DNA of 64,000 nt from Nanobdellota archaeon (GCA_030648155.1 JAUSIK010000008.1:62001-126000); one strand, 5' to 3'. Shown: positions 45,740-54,739, counted from the stretch's first letter. The notes: generated by a model from the sequence alone, not told the origin. Numbers and translations are program-made.

Positions 45740-48481
45740 ATGAAGCCATTGCGCTTTTATCTCACAATCGCCACTCTGCCTCTCAGCAACTTTGGGATGC
45801 TTTACTGCGAAGATGTTTGCGCACGTCAACAGAAGATTATCTCCAGCGACACCGTAGCTGGGGATCACTTCGGGACATTTGTTGACATCAACGGCAACTA
45901 CCTGATCGCTAGTGCGCAATTCGCTGATACTCCAATTCTACAGAACGCAGGAGCCGCCTATATATTTAGTCAAATTGATGGAACATGGGCGCAAGTTGCA
46001 AAACTTACTGCTTCCGACGGAAATGCCGAACATGGCTTCGGGAGTGTAGCTCTTGGAACCGATTTTGCAGCCGTTGGAGCCGTAGGTCATGCCGGTTACA
46101 CGGGTGCTGTTTATATCTTCGAGAAGCCTGCTACAGGCTGGGAAAACATCGCTTCCAATCCCACAATATATGGAGACGTTCCCAGCGGCTATTTTGGGAA
46201 TGTTGCTGTCCACGATAACCTCTTGATTGTTGGAGCCTCCAAACAAGGGGGAGGAGCAGCCTATATTTACAGAAGGAATTGCCAACAAACGCCTTGTGAC
46301 TGGGTGCGTGAAAAGAAGTTAGTTCCTGGGGCACAGATTGCTGACTTTGGCAGCGGCGTCGATATATACTCGCAATATGCCATCGTAGGTTCATGGAGTG
46401 CCAATGGCACAGGTGCGGCTTGGATCTACAGGAACCAAGACTCTGATTGGGTAGAAATAGCTAAGCTAAATGACGCTTTACCTCCGATGACTTTAGAAGG
46501 TAACGATGAGTTTGGCTTCGGTGTATCCCTTATTGGAAACCTGGCTTTGGTTGCGGCAAATAAAGATGATGTTCCAGGTGCGTTGAATGCAGGGTCATCC
46601 TATTTGTTTGAGCTTGATCCACAAACTTCACTCTGGAGAAATGTTGCTCACCTCACAGTATCTAATCCGGTTGCTAACGCAGAACTTGGAAATAGCGCAG
46701 TTGCTGTTACTCAAGATTTTATTGCTGTTGGAGCTGGTAGAAACGGAGAGAAGCCAGGCTCTGTTTATCTTTACAAGAAGCCAGAGGCAGGTTGGGTTGA
46801 TATGACAGAAACTCAGGAAATACGTGGTATTAATGTTAGCGATAATGATCGCCTGGGAAACTCAATTGCAGCAACGACTGGTATCGTCGTAGCTGGTGCT
46901 GTATTGGATGATGAACGATCAAAGGACGCAGGAGCAATCTATGTTTTTGATACCTGTTTTACTTGTACATCTCCACAGGTTGACTTTGGAGCAGCCTCTC
47001 TCTCTGGGTGCATCCCCCACACTGTTCAATTCTCAAACATGACACAGTTTTCATGGCTTGACCCTAATACGACTTATGCTTGGGATTTTGGCGATGGCAC
47101 ATCAAGCACTGAGGAGAATCCGCAGCATGTGTTTGCAGCTATTGGAAGCTACACGGTAACACTATCTGTTATCAATAGCTGTGGCCAAGGATTTCAAACT
47201 AAACAAGATTACATTAGGGCCCTTGACTACCCAATACCAGGTTTGCAGTTCAACCAAGACTTTAGTTGTTCCACTCCTTTAGTTGTCACCTTTACTGATG
47301 AAACTATTGGAGAACAAATCAGCTCTTGGCTGTGGGAATTCGGAGACGGCTACTTCAGTACAGAACAGAATCCGGTTCATTCATACGAATTGCCGGGTTC
47401 ATATTCGGTTAGCCTCACGGTTGAAAATGAATGTGCAGAGAGAGGAACAACAACGTCAGACGCTATTACTGTCGCAGAGCCAACAAAGGCAATGTTTGTG
47501 ACGAACTCGGCGCGTGAGGGTTGTTCGCCTCTCGAGGTCCGCTTTAATGACGAGTCCACTGGGCTCGAACTCAGTTCTTGGTCATGGGACTTTGGCGATG
47601 GTGGGATGAGCAGCGAACGAAATCCTCGTCACGTTTACAACAGGCCAGGATCCTATTCAGTCAACTTGACAGTCGAAGGCCAGTGCGGAAGTGACAGTAT
47701 GAATGCATTAGAAGTTATTGTAATTCATGACTGTCCTACGGTAACACTAAAGCAAGCTTTAGATCCTAACTCACTTATAGCTACTATTGCTCACTCCATT
47801 CCCATCTTAGGCGGAGAATTCGCGATTGCTTTTGATAAATCAGTCATCAGTAATGTGACGGTAGAACCTGGCAAAGACCTCTTGGGCGGAGGTTCAGCAC
47901 TAGGAATCGCCCATAATACTGACACATCCAATACCTGTGGTATTATCAACATCGATGGTGGGGTTGCTATTGGATGGATCTATTCTGATACCGCAGATAG
48001 TTTAACAGCTGGCATCCACGAAATCGGAACAATATCCTTCGAAGGTACACGACTCGAATGCTCGCCGCTTTTATTTGTTGATTGTCTTATTCTGAATAGT
48101 TTTCCTGCCATGAACTTTGTGACCTCTGAAACTGGCCAAAGCGTACCTCTTCTAGTAGCCTCTGACTCTTTAGAAGAAGTCTGTATTGTTTCTGATATGA
48201 GATTCAAGCGGGGTGACTCTGATAATAGCGACAAGTATGATCTTACAGACGCCGTCCGCATCCTTGGATTTCTATTTTTAGGAAGTCCCGACCCAACCTG
48301 CATGGACGCAGCCGACGCAGATGATAATGGAAAAGTTGAGATCACCGATGGTATTACACTTCTGGGCTTTCTATTTTTGGGCACAAAACCCATGCCGCCT
48401 CCATTTACTAACTGCGGCTTGGATCCCACCGAAGATACGCTACTTGAATGCAAAGATAGCCCCTGCGCAAATCAGCAATAG
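45740..48481 (+). CDS. Secreted FG-GAP/PKD protein with cohesin-like and dockerin-like domains
   Basis: About 913 residues from ATG 45740, preceded by AAGGAGT; an earlier ATG at 45692 overlaps the previous gene and lacks a signal peptide start. Residues ~35-405 are repeated FG-GAP-like blades (GAAYIFSQ, GAVYIFEK, GAIYVFDT), a beta-propeller. Three PKD domains follow (about 410-660), each with WDFGDG or WEFGDG. Residues ~665-810 (GGEFAIAFDKSVISNV, EIGTISFEG) resemble a cohesin, and the tail (~818-905) has the dockerin-like loops ADADDNGKVEITDG. It may bind other tailed proteins. Its end overlaps that of the next, convergent gene by 10 bases. Confidence 0.87.
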   Translation: MKPLRFYLTIATLPLSNFGMLYCEDVCARQQKIISSDTVAGDHFGTFVDINGNYLIASAQFADTPILQNAGAAYIFSQIDGTWAQVAKLTASDGNAEHGFGSVALGTDFAAVGAVGHAGYTGAVYIFEKPATGWENIASNPTIYGDVPSGYFGNVAVHDNLLIVGASKQGGGAAYIYRRNCQQTPCDWVREKKLVPGAQIADFGSGVDIYSQYAIVGSWSANGTGAAWIYRNQDSDWVEIAKLNDALPPMTLEGNDEFGFGVSLIGNLALVAANKDDVPGALNAGSSYLFELDPQTSLWRNVAHLTVSNPVANAELGNSAVAVTQDFIAVGAGRNGEKPGSVYLYKKPEAGWVDMTETQEIRGINVSDNDRLGNSIAATTGIVVAGAVLDDERSKDAGAIYVFDTCFTCTSPQVDFGAASLSGCIPHTVQFSNMTQFSWLDPNTTYAWDFGDGTSSTEENPQHVFAAIGSYTVTLSVINSCGQGFQTKQDYIRALDYPIPGLQFNQDFSCSTPLVVTFTDETIGEQISSWLWEFGDGYFSTEQNPVHSYELPGSYSVSLTVENECAERGTTTSDAITVAEPTKAMFVTNSAREGCSPLEVRFNDESTGLELSSWSWDFGDGGMSSERNPRHVYNRPGSYSVNLTVEGQCGSDSMNALEVIVIHDCPTVTLKQALDPNSLIATIAHSIPILGGEFAIAFDKSVISNVTVEPGKDLLGGGSALGIAHNTDTSNTCGIINIDGGVAIGWIYSDTADSLTAGIHEIGTISFEGTRLECSPLLFVDCLILNSFPAMNFVTSETGQSVPLLVASDSLEEVCIVSDMRFKRGDSDNSDKYDLTDAVRILGFLFLGSPDPTCMDAADADDNGKVEITDGITLLGFLFLGTKPMPPPFTNCGLDPTEDTLLECKDSPCANQQ

Positions 48482-50493
48482 AAGCTATCTTCAGTGAGAT
48501 CTGTACCAGCAGTGGGTGATGGGACTGGAAAGGTCTCTCCCTGGAAAAGGACATTGAGTACCCTTACAGCATCAGATACGTCTATACTCCCATCGTCATT
48601 GGCATCAGCTGCATCCTTACAGTAAGGCGCATTGCCGTTGTAAAAGAGGTACGACAGAATAGTAATAGCGTCAGAAAGATCCACTGTTGTGTCGCTGTTA
48701 GCGTCTCCTCGGAAAAATTCTCCCGGGAATCCAACAAGGTTGGGGTCAAGAGCAACAATGCAAGTACTTGTACGAGAATTCATCTCGATACCATCAATGA
48801 TAATCGCCTCGTTGCCACAATGATGTGCAATATATACCTTCGATGGATAAGCAGCGATACTCTCAATATAATCTCCCGGATCTCTTGTTTTCCAATAATA
48901 AACATGGTCCTCATTAACGCGTGTATTTCTCGAAACTCTACCATCCACAATCTTGGCATAATATACGTCATACTGTGGCAAGTCTGGGTTCTCACGCTTA
49001 TCCAAAAATGACATGTGCGCTGTGCCTTCTGAATCAATCCTTAGACTTGGAAAGTTCTGATTAGCATCTCCTGAATCATCATTGACTCTTATGGCCTCAT
49101 GCCATGTTTTGCCGTAGTCGTCAGAGTAAGAAATAAAAACATCGGCGTTATGTCCCCAATCAAATCCAAATTTATTAACAGGATTAGGAATTGTAGACAT
49201 AGCCTCAACCCAAGCTATATAGATCCTCCCTGGATGAAGATCTGAGCGATCGACAGCTATCTTTGGCCCTTTCTCCAAGAGCCAGGATCTCTTACTATCT
49301 TTATAAATTGGGAGTAGACTATATTTAAGCATGGGTGTAGCCACACCATGCACGAGCTCCACACCTGAAAGGTCTTTATTAAAACGAAGCAAAGACACTC
49401 TATCCTCATCGTCTTCGTTGCTTCGATAGTACCTGATTCCAGCTATCAATTCTCCGTTTGGCATTACATCCATAGATTGTATATTGTGCATGGTGACACC
49501 ATACTTGCTGTCAAGATCTCCAAAGGAGTATTTAATAAATGTTTTTCCGCTATCAGTGGATTTCCAAATGCAGTACTCATTTGAGAAGGGAATTTCGCAG
49601 AAGGATGAGACATATACTGTATTTGTTGAAGGATCTAAAGCCAGCTTGGTATAGTCCATTGACAACCCATTTGTTACAACATTCTCCTTTTTGATTAACG
49701 AATTTGTAAATACTCCTGAATTTACTTTGCCTGTGAGAATTCCTCCTGTAACTGAATTCAGTTCTCCATATACATGAAAAAGCTCAACGAGAAATAGTGT
49801 TCCATCGGAGCTTATAGCCATATTAGGGTCGCCATGAAGAACTGCATGTCCAGCCTCCGTCATAACATGTCCCCTAGGTTGAAAACCAAGATTGGCGAGT
49901 GTCCACGTTCTACCTCCATCGAGCGATACGTGAGGGTGGCCTGCTGCTAAAACTAGGTGATTGGCATTATTAGGATTGCCAGCAAGACAATATTCCCATA
50001 AAATATCATTTAGGTCTGTTGAATAAAGAATGGCTGGGGAGAGAGATGCTGAATCGCCCTCACCACCTCCGCCCCCTTGATGCCCCAAACTTTGCAACTC
50101 TTGTGGCGTAAAACCAACAATGGAGATCGTGTTACTGAAGCTTCTATCTCCCATAAATACGTGAATACTATAATCTCCAGTTGGAATGCTGAGCGGCATC
50201 TCTACTTTAACAGTATATGGAGGATTAATCCTAATAATTGAAAGATCTACAGTTCCAATGTTTTCTCCCTCAAGTTTAACCTCAACATTGTCACTGACGA
50301 GAAAGTCGGTTTTGATTTTCACATTCTGACCCGAGTAAAAAGGAGTGGTGGGCTGATCGCCCATGTCCTTAATGTAGCCAGGAATATCAAGCTCTATCGT
50401 GACCTCGCCCTCGGCTATCTGGCTCTCCGCTAAGGCTACGAGCATTATTAATAGAGTCAAGAAACCTACGCTGGGTAGCAGTCCTCTTTTCAT
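48472..50493 (-). CDS. Secreted sialidase-like (BNR-repeat) protein with dockerin-like tail
   Basis: 673 residues. A signal peptide (about 1-28) and an Ig-like N-domain (about 30-125) precede a six-bladed propeller with Asp-box motifs: SLDGGRTW, STDSGKTF and SYSDDYGKTW. These are the BNR repeats of sialidases and other glycosidases; a catalytic Tyr/Glu pair could not be placed with confidence. The tail from ~585 carries GDANSDTTVDLSDA and DANDDGSIDVSDA. The TATA box on the minus strand (about 50517-50524) is 27 bases before the ATG, an archaeal promoter inside the element. Confidence 0.85.
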   Translation of the reverse strand: MKRGLLPSVGFLTLLIMLVALAESQIAEGEVTIELDIPGYIKDMGDQPTTPFYSGQNVKIKTDFLVSDNVEVKLEGENIGTVDLSIIRINPPYTVKVEMPLSIPTGDYSIHVFMGDRSFSNTISIVGFTPQELQSLGHQGGGGGEGDSASLSPAILYSTDLNDILWEYCLAGNPNNANHLVLAAGHPHVSLDGGRTWTLANLGFQPRGHVMTEAGHAVLHGDPNMAISSDGTLFLVELFHVYGELNSVTGGILTGKVNSGVFTNSLIKKENVVTNGLSMDYTKLALDPSTNTVYVSSFCEIPFSNEYCIWKSTDSGKTFIKYSFGDLDSKYGVTMHNIQSMDVMPNGELIAGIRYYRSNEDDEDRVSLLRFNKDLSGVELVHGVATPMLKYSLLPIYKDSKRSWLLEKGPKIAVDRSDLHPGRIYIAWVEAMSTIPNPVNKFGFDWGHNADVFISYSDDYGKTWHEAIRVNDDSGDANQNFPSLRIDSEGTAHMSFLDKRENPDLPQYDVYYAKIVDGRVSRNTRVNEDHVYYWKTRDPGDYIESIAAYPSKVYIAHHCGNEAIIIDGIEMNSRTSTCIVALDPNLVGFPGEFFRGDANSDTTVDLSDAITILSYLFYNGNAPYCKDAADANDDGSIDVSDAVRVLNVLFQGETFPVPSPTAGTDLTEDSFYC

Positions 50494-50529
50494 GCATAGA
50501 AATACAACTTCTATCTTTATAAGCCTTAC

Positions 50530-50847
50530 TCAAAACCAACTCGCGAACATCGGCTCCTGCCCATCATCTATAGCTCTCCGAACAATAGCATAGGCCATTT
50601 GATATTCAGCCATGTAGCCCTCGTGGGAATGTCTTCCGCGAATGGCGTTCCGCACCGCAGGCATTGGATCTTTGCCATAACAAGAGTAAATCCATTCACA
50701 CCAATTCTCTTTTCCTTCCTTCGCATCCTTCAAAATCAAAGCCGCTTTCGTTGGAGTTGCGTAACCTAAGCTTTCGCAGATTATGTGGGAACAAATTCTT
50801 GGATAGTATTTCAAATACTCTTCAGGAGTTTCAGGCTTCCTTCTCAT
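50530..50847 (-). CDS. Hypothetical element protein
   Basis: About 105 residues from ATG 50847 after GGTGGGGGAG; longer versions starting upstream overlap the ArdC-like gene further. Motifs: YYPRICSHIICESLGYA, then WCEWIYSCYGK and MAEYQMAYAIVRRAI. Three Cys and several Trp are visible. No family recognised. It overlaps the end of the ArdC-like gene by 17 bases, so the two are translated together. Confidence 0.65.
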   Translation of the reverse strand: MRRKPETPEEYLKYYPRICSHIICESLGYATPTKAALILKDAKEGKENWCEWIYSCYGKDPMPAVRNAIRGRHSHEGYMAEYQMAYAIVRRAIDDGQEPMFASWF

Positions 50848-51697
50848 GCTCTCCCCCACCCTTTTGATTAAGAATATAGTCAGTTGATTTCTGGGCTTGC
50901 GCAGCAGCCTGTACAACGAGTCGATTATCTCGCTTCAGATTCTCAAGCCATGTCCTTATATAAGCTGCAGAATTGTCTATTGTTCTATTCTCAATTCCGC
51001 AATGCCCACAGAGAAAAGCAGCTCCCATTTCAGCGACGAGTTCCTCCTTGCTGTACTCATTCGAACCAAATAAGGTCCTCGACATTACCCCTGGCCGAGA
51101 CAGTCTCGATTCGTGCCCGGTGCTGTGCGACAACTCATGAAAGAGCGTGCTGTAGTAATCAGCTGAAGCTTCGAAGTGTTCCTTGCAAGGCATGTTCACC
51201 AAATCATCTAATGGACGATAGAAAGCGGTTTGACCTCCATGCTGTATGCTTGGGCGCAACGGCATTGCTTCAACAGTTTGCTCGCAGTCTACTATTGGTG
51301 TGAAGTTGTTAACGTGCTTCTCCACATTCTTCGGATATGGAATGCCTTCACACTGCTCTACATTGAAGAGCGTGTAATATCTCAGAAAAGGGATTCTTCG
51401 AGCTTGGTGGCTATTATCTTCATTCTTATTGATCCAGTTCCAGTAAACGCAAGGGGAACCGCGTTCACCTTTCCTAACAATTCCGTCACGTTCCCTTGCC
51501 TGTTTAAATGAAAGCCAATACGGGCTCTCATATCCAGCTGATCCAAGAACAAAGGCATTCACTCCTCTGTATGGTTTGTTTGTTACTAAGCTTCTCGGCA
51601 CAGCATTACCCCCATCCCACGGCTTGTGCCAAGGCACTGTTCCTTTCTCAAGAAGGGAAATAACGCGTTCAGTAATGATCTGATAGACAGCCCCCAT
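50831..51697 (-). CDS. ArdC-like antirestriction protein / zincin
   Basis: 288 residues. The N-terminal VISLLEKGTVPWHKPWDGG is the ssDNA-binding ArdC N-domain motif, and the C-terminal half carries a zinc-metalloprotease signature, FHELSHSTGHESRL (HExxH) with EELVAEMGAAFLCG supplying the third ligand. ArdC proteins are carried by plasmids and mobile elements and protect incoming DNA from restriction. A TATA-like sequence near 51719-51726 lies 26 bases upstream. It fits the mobile nature of the region. Confidence 0.87.
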   Translation of the reverse strand: MGAVYQIITERVISLLEKGTVPWHKPWDGGNAVPRSLVTNKPYRGVNAFVLGSAGYESPYWLSFKQARERDGIVRKGERGSPCVYWNWINKNEDNSHQARRIPFLRYYTLFNVEQCEGIPYPKNVEKHVNNFTPIVDCEQTVEAMPLRPSIQHGGQTAFYRPLDDLVNMPCKEHFEASADYYSTLFHELSHSTGHESRLSRPGVMSRTLFGSNEYSKEELVAEMGAAFLCGHCGIENRTIDNSAAYIRTWLENLKRDNRLVVQAAAQAQKSTDYILNQKGGGEHEKEA

Positions 51698-51718
51698 ACT
51701 TGAGTAAGCATGACGAAC

Positions 51719-51823
51719 TTAAAAGTCCTTCAACTGCTTTCCCCGCTCCAGAAAGCAGATTCCCACCCACTTGACACCCGAACCCCCTTCGGAGATAATC
51801 TCCTCCCGTACGTTCTTTTAAAT
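51719..51823. promoter_or_regulatory. Divergent promoter pair between ArdC-like and 51847 genes
   Basis: The minus-strand TATA (about 51719-51726) sits 26 bases before the ArdC-like ATG, and TTTTAAAT (51816-51823) sits 27.5 bases before the plus-strand gene at 51847, so the two element genes are driven divergently from this gap. Confidence 0.5.
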
Positions 51824-51846
51824 CCATTGGAATCCAAGGAAAAGCA

Positions 51847-52311
51847 ATGAAACTAAACGGTAGATTCTCTCCCTTTGAAGAAGAAAGAAACGAAAACGAT
51901 CCTGATGCAGATTTCCCCATCCAAGAAAAGACTGTTGATTTCCAAGGAAAGGAGCGCGCCTTCGAAATCACCAATCACGCTTTCGGCCTTGGATTTATTG
52001 TCCAGGCAGTAGAACAAGGAAAAGAAGAGGGCTACGTCTTCTCTGCCTTTGATCCAAACAGTCCATACCTCGCCCTTGGGAAGCTCCGGGACAAGATGAA
52101 GCGAGCGCTTTCAACATGCCATCTCGTGAAAGAGGATGGGCAGTATTGGCCATTCCATGACACTTTAAGAGGAAGAATCACCTCGGAAGAGGGAAATCCG
52201 ATTCTTGTGGTAGATGGAATTCCACTTTCTCTGGAAGAACTTGGTAAAATGATAGTAATGCATGAGGGGTGGGAATTCACGTTGCGATTCATTGATAGAA
52301 CTGAAGTGTAG
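51847..52311 (+). CDS. Hypothetical element protein
   Basis: 154 residues, soluble, acidic. Motifs: VDFQGKERAFEITNHAFGLGF, then AFDPNSPYLALGKLRDKMKRAL and MHEGWEFTLRFID. It resembles uncharacterised proteins of mobile elements, but I name no family. A TATA box and AAGGA precede the ATG. It is transcribed away from the ArdC-like operon. Confidence 0.62.
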   Translation: MKLNGRFSPFEEERNENDPDADFPIQEKTVDFQGKERAFEITNHAFGLGFIVQAVEQGKEEGYVFSAFDPNSPYLALGKLRDKMKRALSTCHLVKEDGQYWPFHDTLRGRITSEEGNPILVVDGIPLSLEELGKMIVMHEGWEFTLRFIDRTEV

Positions 52312-52428
52312 CGTTTTAGGCGTTAAACCACGGTCAGCCTGTCGGAGCCTTTTCAGCCGTAAACGTAATTGCAGGGCATACACCAAGCCTGCTGTATTCC
52401 GCTTCGTAGTTCTTCACTCTGCGCATGC

Positions 52429-52632
52429 TCATCCTTCGAACAGCTTCTCCAATCCTCTGTCGCCGGCGTCTCCCGTGTGGTCTACATTTTCGATCCTATA
52501 GATATTTTCAGGCTGGAGGAGTTGGCAGTGTTCAAGCTCTCTTCTGGCATCCTCATAGCTTTTATAGAATTGCTCCTCACCGGGTTCGACTGGTATCCAG
52601 CATCGAATCACGTACCTTTGTTCTCTTCCCAT
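52429..52632 (-). CDS. Hypothetical small element protein
   Basis: 67 residues, beginning GREQRYVIRCWIPVEPG with repeated aromatic residues and RELEHCQLLQPENIYRIENV. The pattern of short basic/aromatic segments recalls small regulatory or structural proteins of plasmids. It starts one base after the stop of the gene at 52634, so both are probably in one mRNA. No family recognised. Confidence 0.5.
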   Translation of the reverse strand: MGREQRYVIRCWIPVEPGEEQFYKSYEDARRELEHCQLLQPENIYRIENVDHTGDAGDRGLEKLFEG

Positions 52633-52633
52633 T

Positions 52634-52966
52634 CTACGGCCTCCACCCTCGCTGTTTCGCGCCCTCGAATTCCTCTTTTGTCAGGAGCGCTTCTATCGTG
52701 CTCACGTGAATATCTCCCAATTCGCCCTCCATGCAGGCGATTGAATATCCTCGACAGAATCGGTAATGTCTAAGGTGATTTTCTCTCGGTTCTTCATCAG
52801 GCACAATCTCACCATAAATGTTGAAGCCTAATCCACTTCTCCTCACAAAATACTCACCCGGTCTAATTTCGGATTGCCAGGGCTTTACTCTCGAATCAGC
52901 CTCTCGCATATCTCGCTTTAGGATTTCGAATGGATCTTCGTTGGGATTCAGAGGATAGATTGTCAT
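52634..52966 (-). CDS. Hypothetical small element protein
   Basis: 110 residues. TIYPLNPNEDPFEILKRDM, then FVRRSGLGFNIYGEIV and HVSTIEALLTKEEFEGAKQ. Soluble, no recognised family. A TATA-like element on the minus strand (about 52986-52995) lies 25 bases before the ATG, so the unit 52966-52429 has its own archaeal promoter. Confidence 0.55.
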   Translation of the reverse strand: MTIYPLNPNEDPFEILKRDMREADSRVKPWQSEIRPGEYFVRRSGLGFNIYGEIVPDEEPRENHLRHYRFCRGYSIACMEGELGDIHVSTIEALLTKEEFEGAKQRGWRP

Positions 52967-53372
52967 TACCGAATGAAGGCGTGCGAATATTTAAGGCATG
53001 AACTGACTTGGCACATGCCGCCACGCGTGAAGAACACGAGCACATTCCAAGCGCGATCCGCGGCACGACCTCCTGCGCCTTCGCCCAATCCGGCCCGATG
53101 ACGCCCATTTCCCTCATGGAGCATCCCCCATTCTTTGCGAGTTTCAGCCCTATTCTCGCGCACCCCGCTCCTAATCTTACCTGCCCGGACCTCCGAACTT
53201 TTTACCCAAGGCTCAGCCCGAGTTCCGCGACGATACGCCCTTCCCCGATCCCATGTCAATCGAATACCGGAAGATACCGGAACTTCACCCGTTGACTTCC
53301 CCTCGCTCCCTGCAGTAATCTCCTGGCCGGTGTTACCGGAATAGGTGCAGCTCTAAGCTGATTGGAGAAAGC
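52967..53372. other. GC-rich stretch with no convincing gene
   Basis: Open frames on both strands here have no plausible protein sense or promoter. Repeated ACCGGAA units lie at 53264-53341; apart from them I see nothing further. Confidence 0.5.
53264..53341. repeat. Repeated ACCGGAA units
   Basis: ATACCGGAA occurs at 53264-53272 and 53274-53282 and TTACCGGAA at 53333-53341, in the GC-rich stretch before the zinc-finger gene. They could be operator or iteron-like protein-binding sites of the element. Their number is small, so chance is possible. Confidence 0.3.
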
Positions 53373-53882
53373 ATGATAGAGCCCGTGAAGCGAACCATCA
53401 AACTGGGGCAGAAGCAGTGCGTGGTGTGCTCGGAGACCTTCCAGCCGGCTTCGGGGGCGCAGAAGACCTGCTCCCCGGAGTGCAAGGAGAAGGCGAAGGA
53501 GCTTGGGCTGAACAAGCGCGGGCCGCGAAACCGAGGAGGTGTCGATCCTGCCCTGCGGGAAGATGAACCCTCCCAAGACCTGGATCCTCGGGACGCGGGG
53601 ATGAAGCAGTTCGTCAACGGTCGACTCGTAGAGGAGTCCGTTGAGTCGCAGCATGCTCTGATATCTCATCCCACGCCTCCCCCCACCCAGACGCCGCGGT
53701 CATCCAACGGCTCCTCCCACGTCGCGTCCTCCCCTCCAGAGCTCGAGCTCGACCTCTCCCCCCTCGAGGCCTACATCAAGGCCCTGGTGCGCCAGGAAGT
53801 CGCAGCGGCGCTGTCCGGGGGGGTGAAGGAGGCCGTGAAGGCTGAGATCGCCGAGAGATTGAAGGGACTACTGGGAAGTTAA
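53373..53882 (+). CDS. Zinc-finger protein of the element
   Basis: 169 residues. Near the N-terminus CVVCSETFQPASGAQKTCSPECKE is a four-Cys zinc ribbon (C-x2-C ... C-x3-C) like those of small DNA-binding proteins. A Pro/Ser-rich linker (about 100-125) and a helical C-terminus (EAYIKALVRQEVAAAL, KAEIAERLKGLLGS) follow, possibly for oligomerisation. GGAG precedes the ATG. This gene is markedly more GC-rich than the rest of the element. It may bind DNA and regulate the element, but that is inferred. Confidence 0.65.
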   Translation: MIEPVKRTIKLGQKQCVVCSETFQPASGAQKTCSPECKEKAKELGLNKRGPRNRGGVDPALREDEPSQDLDPRDAGMKQFVNGRLVEESVESQHALISHPTPPPTQTPRSSNGSSHVASSPPELELDLSPLEAYIKALVRQEVAAALSGGVKEAVKAEIAERLKGLLGS

Positions 53883-53941
53883 CTTCTCTGCTTCCACAGA
53901 TCATAGCTGCGTAGAATTCTGGAGTCGTTTTCTCTGGCAGG

Positions 53942-53954
53942 GTTGACAGTCAAC
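53942..53954. repeat. Palindrome GTTGAC-A-GTCAAC
   Basis: A perfect 6-bp arm palindrome with a one-base centre, between the zinc-finger gene and the next unit. It could be an operator; no other copy was found in this window. Confidence 0.3.
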
Positions 53955-54026
53955 AATTCTCTATGACACCAGAAGAGAGAACTATCTGGTTATGAGCTGG
54001 GAGGACTGGGTGGAGAGGGAAGGGTT

Positions 54027-54335
54027 TTAGCTTTTCTCTATCTTAGTACTGTTTGGAGGGGAAGGCGGGATACTATTAGAGTCGAACTTGCGATGGATGA
54101 TTGCACCGCAGAACATTCCTAACGTGCAACCGATGATCGATCCTGCCATCAGACAATTGTAGGTCGTCTGAAGCATCTGGCTGGCAAACTGATTCCCTTC
54201 AGTCACCTTTGAACCTCCGTTTATAATAGTTTCCAAATCCAACTGCATGCCCATGAAACTTGGACGAAGAAGGTAGGCGACGAAAGCGCCTGCCAGTATT
54301 CCCTGGATCCCGAAGACGAAAACCCTTTGTCCCAT
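54027..54335 (-). CDS. Small membrane protein of the element
   Basis: About 102 residues from ATG 54335, which follows GGAGGATC, a strong match to the archaeal anti-Shine-Dalgarno complement; longer versions upstream lack this. Two membrane segments (FGIQGILAGAFVAYLL and LMAGSIIGCTLGMFCGAII) flank a polar loop; the C-terminus is Pro/Ser-rich. No family recognised. Confidence 0.65.
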   Translation of the reverse strand: MGQRVFVFGIQGILAGAFVAYLLRPSFMGMQLDLETIINGGSKVTEGNQFASQMLQTTYNCLMAGSIIGCTLGMFCGAIIHRKFDSNSIPPSPPNSTKIEKS

Positions 54336-54692
54336 GCTGATCCTCCATTCTTGAATGAGGACTCCATCCTGCCACTTCGCACCCCCCGTGTCAACAGGGC
54401 AGAAGGGCCTGGAGCTGAGAGCCTGAACCACAATGATCTGAAGAAGGCATATTCAGACCATCGGCCCCTCTGGATGAGATTCAGAACAAATACCGGACAA
54501 GGCGATGACGGGCCAGGGGGAGTAAGTGTGGCCACACCAACACCCAACATCCAATACGTAGCCACGGCCAACGGAACGCGGTTTCATCGACCTTCTTGCA
54601 ATACAATTAAGAACTCAGTAACTCCAAGGACATGGCCAACGAGAGAGGCAGCGGCACTAGTGCTTCTTCCGTGTGGGGTGTGCAAACCATAA
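54327..54692 (+). CDS. Ada-like zinc-binding protein (start uncertain)
   Basis: Up to 121 residues; the start may be the ATG at 54474. The last ~45 residues (YVATANGTRFHRPSCNTI ... LLPCGVCKP) match the Ada metal-binding type fold: a His/Cys pair followed by C-x-x-C, as in small proteins that bind zinc and sometimes methylated DNA. The rest is low complexity. The longest version would overlap the divergent gene by 9 bases. Confidence 0.55.
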   Translation: MSHADPPFLNEDSILPLRTPRVNRAEGPGAESLNHNDLKKAYSDHRPLWMRFRTNTGQGDDGPGGVSVATPTPNIQYVATANGTRFHRPSCNTIKNSVTPRTWPTREAAALVLLPCGVCKP

Positions 54693-54739
54693 AACACGAC
54701 GCAGTATTCTCAAGTAACCGTCCTCCCGCCTAATCGTCA

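Noticed and set aside
53264..53341. Iteron-based replication origin
   Set aside because: Only three short ACCGGAA units and no recognisable Rep gene are present, too little to call an origin.
52966..53344. Four open frames on both strands in the GC-rich stretch
   Set aside because: They overlap one another, lack promoters or ribosome sites, and show no protein-like sequence; high GC favours chance open frames.
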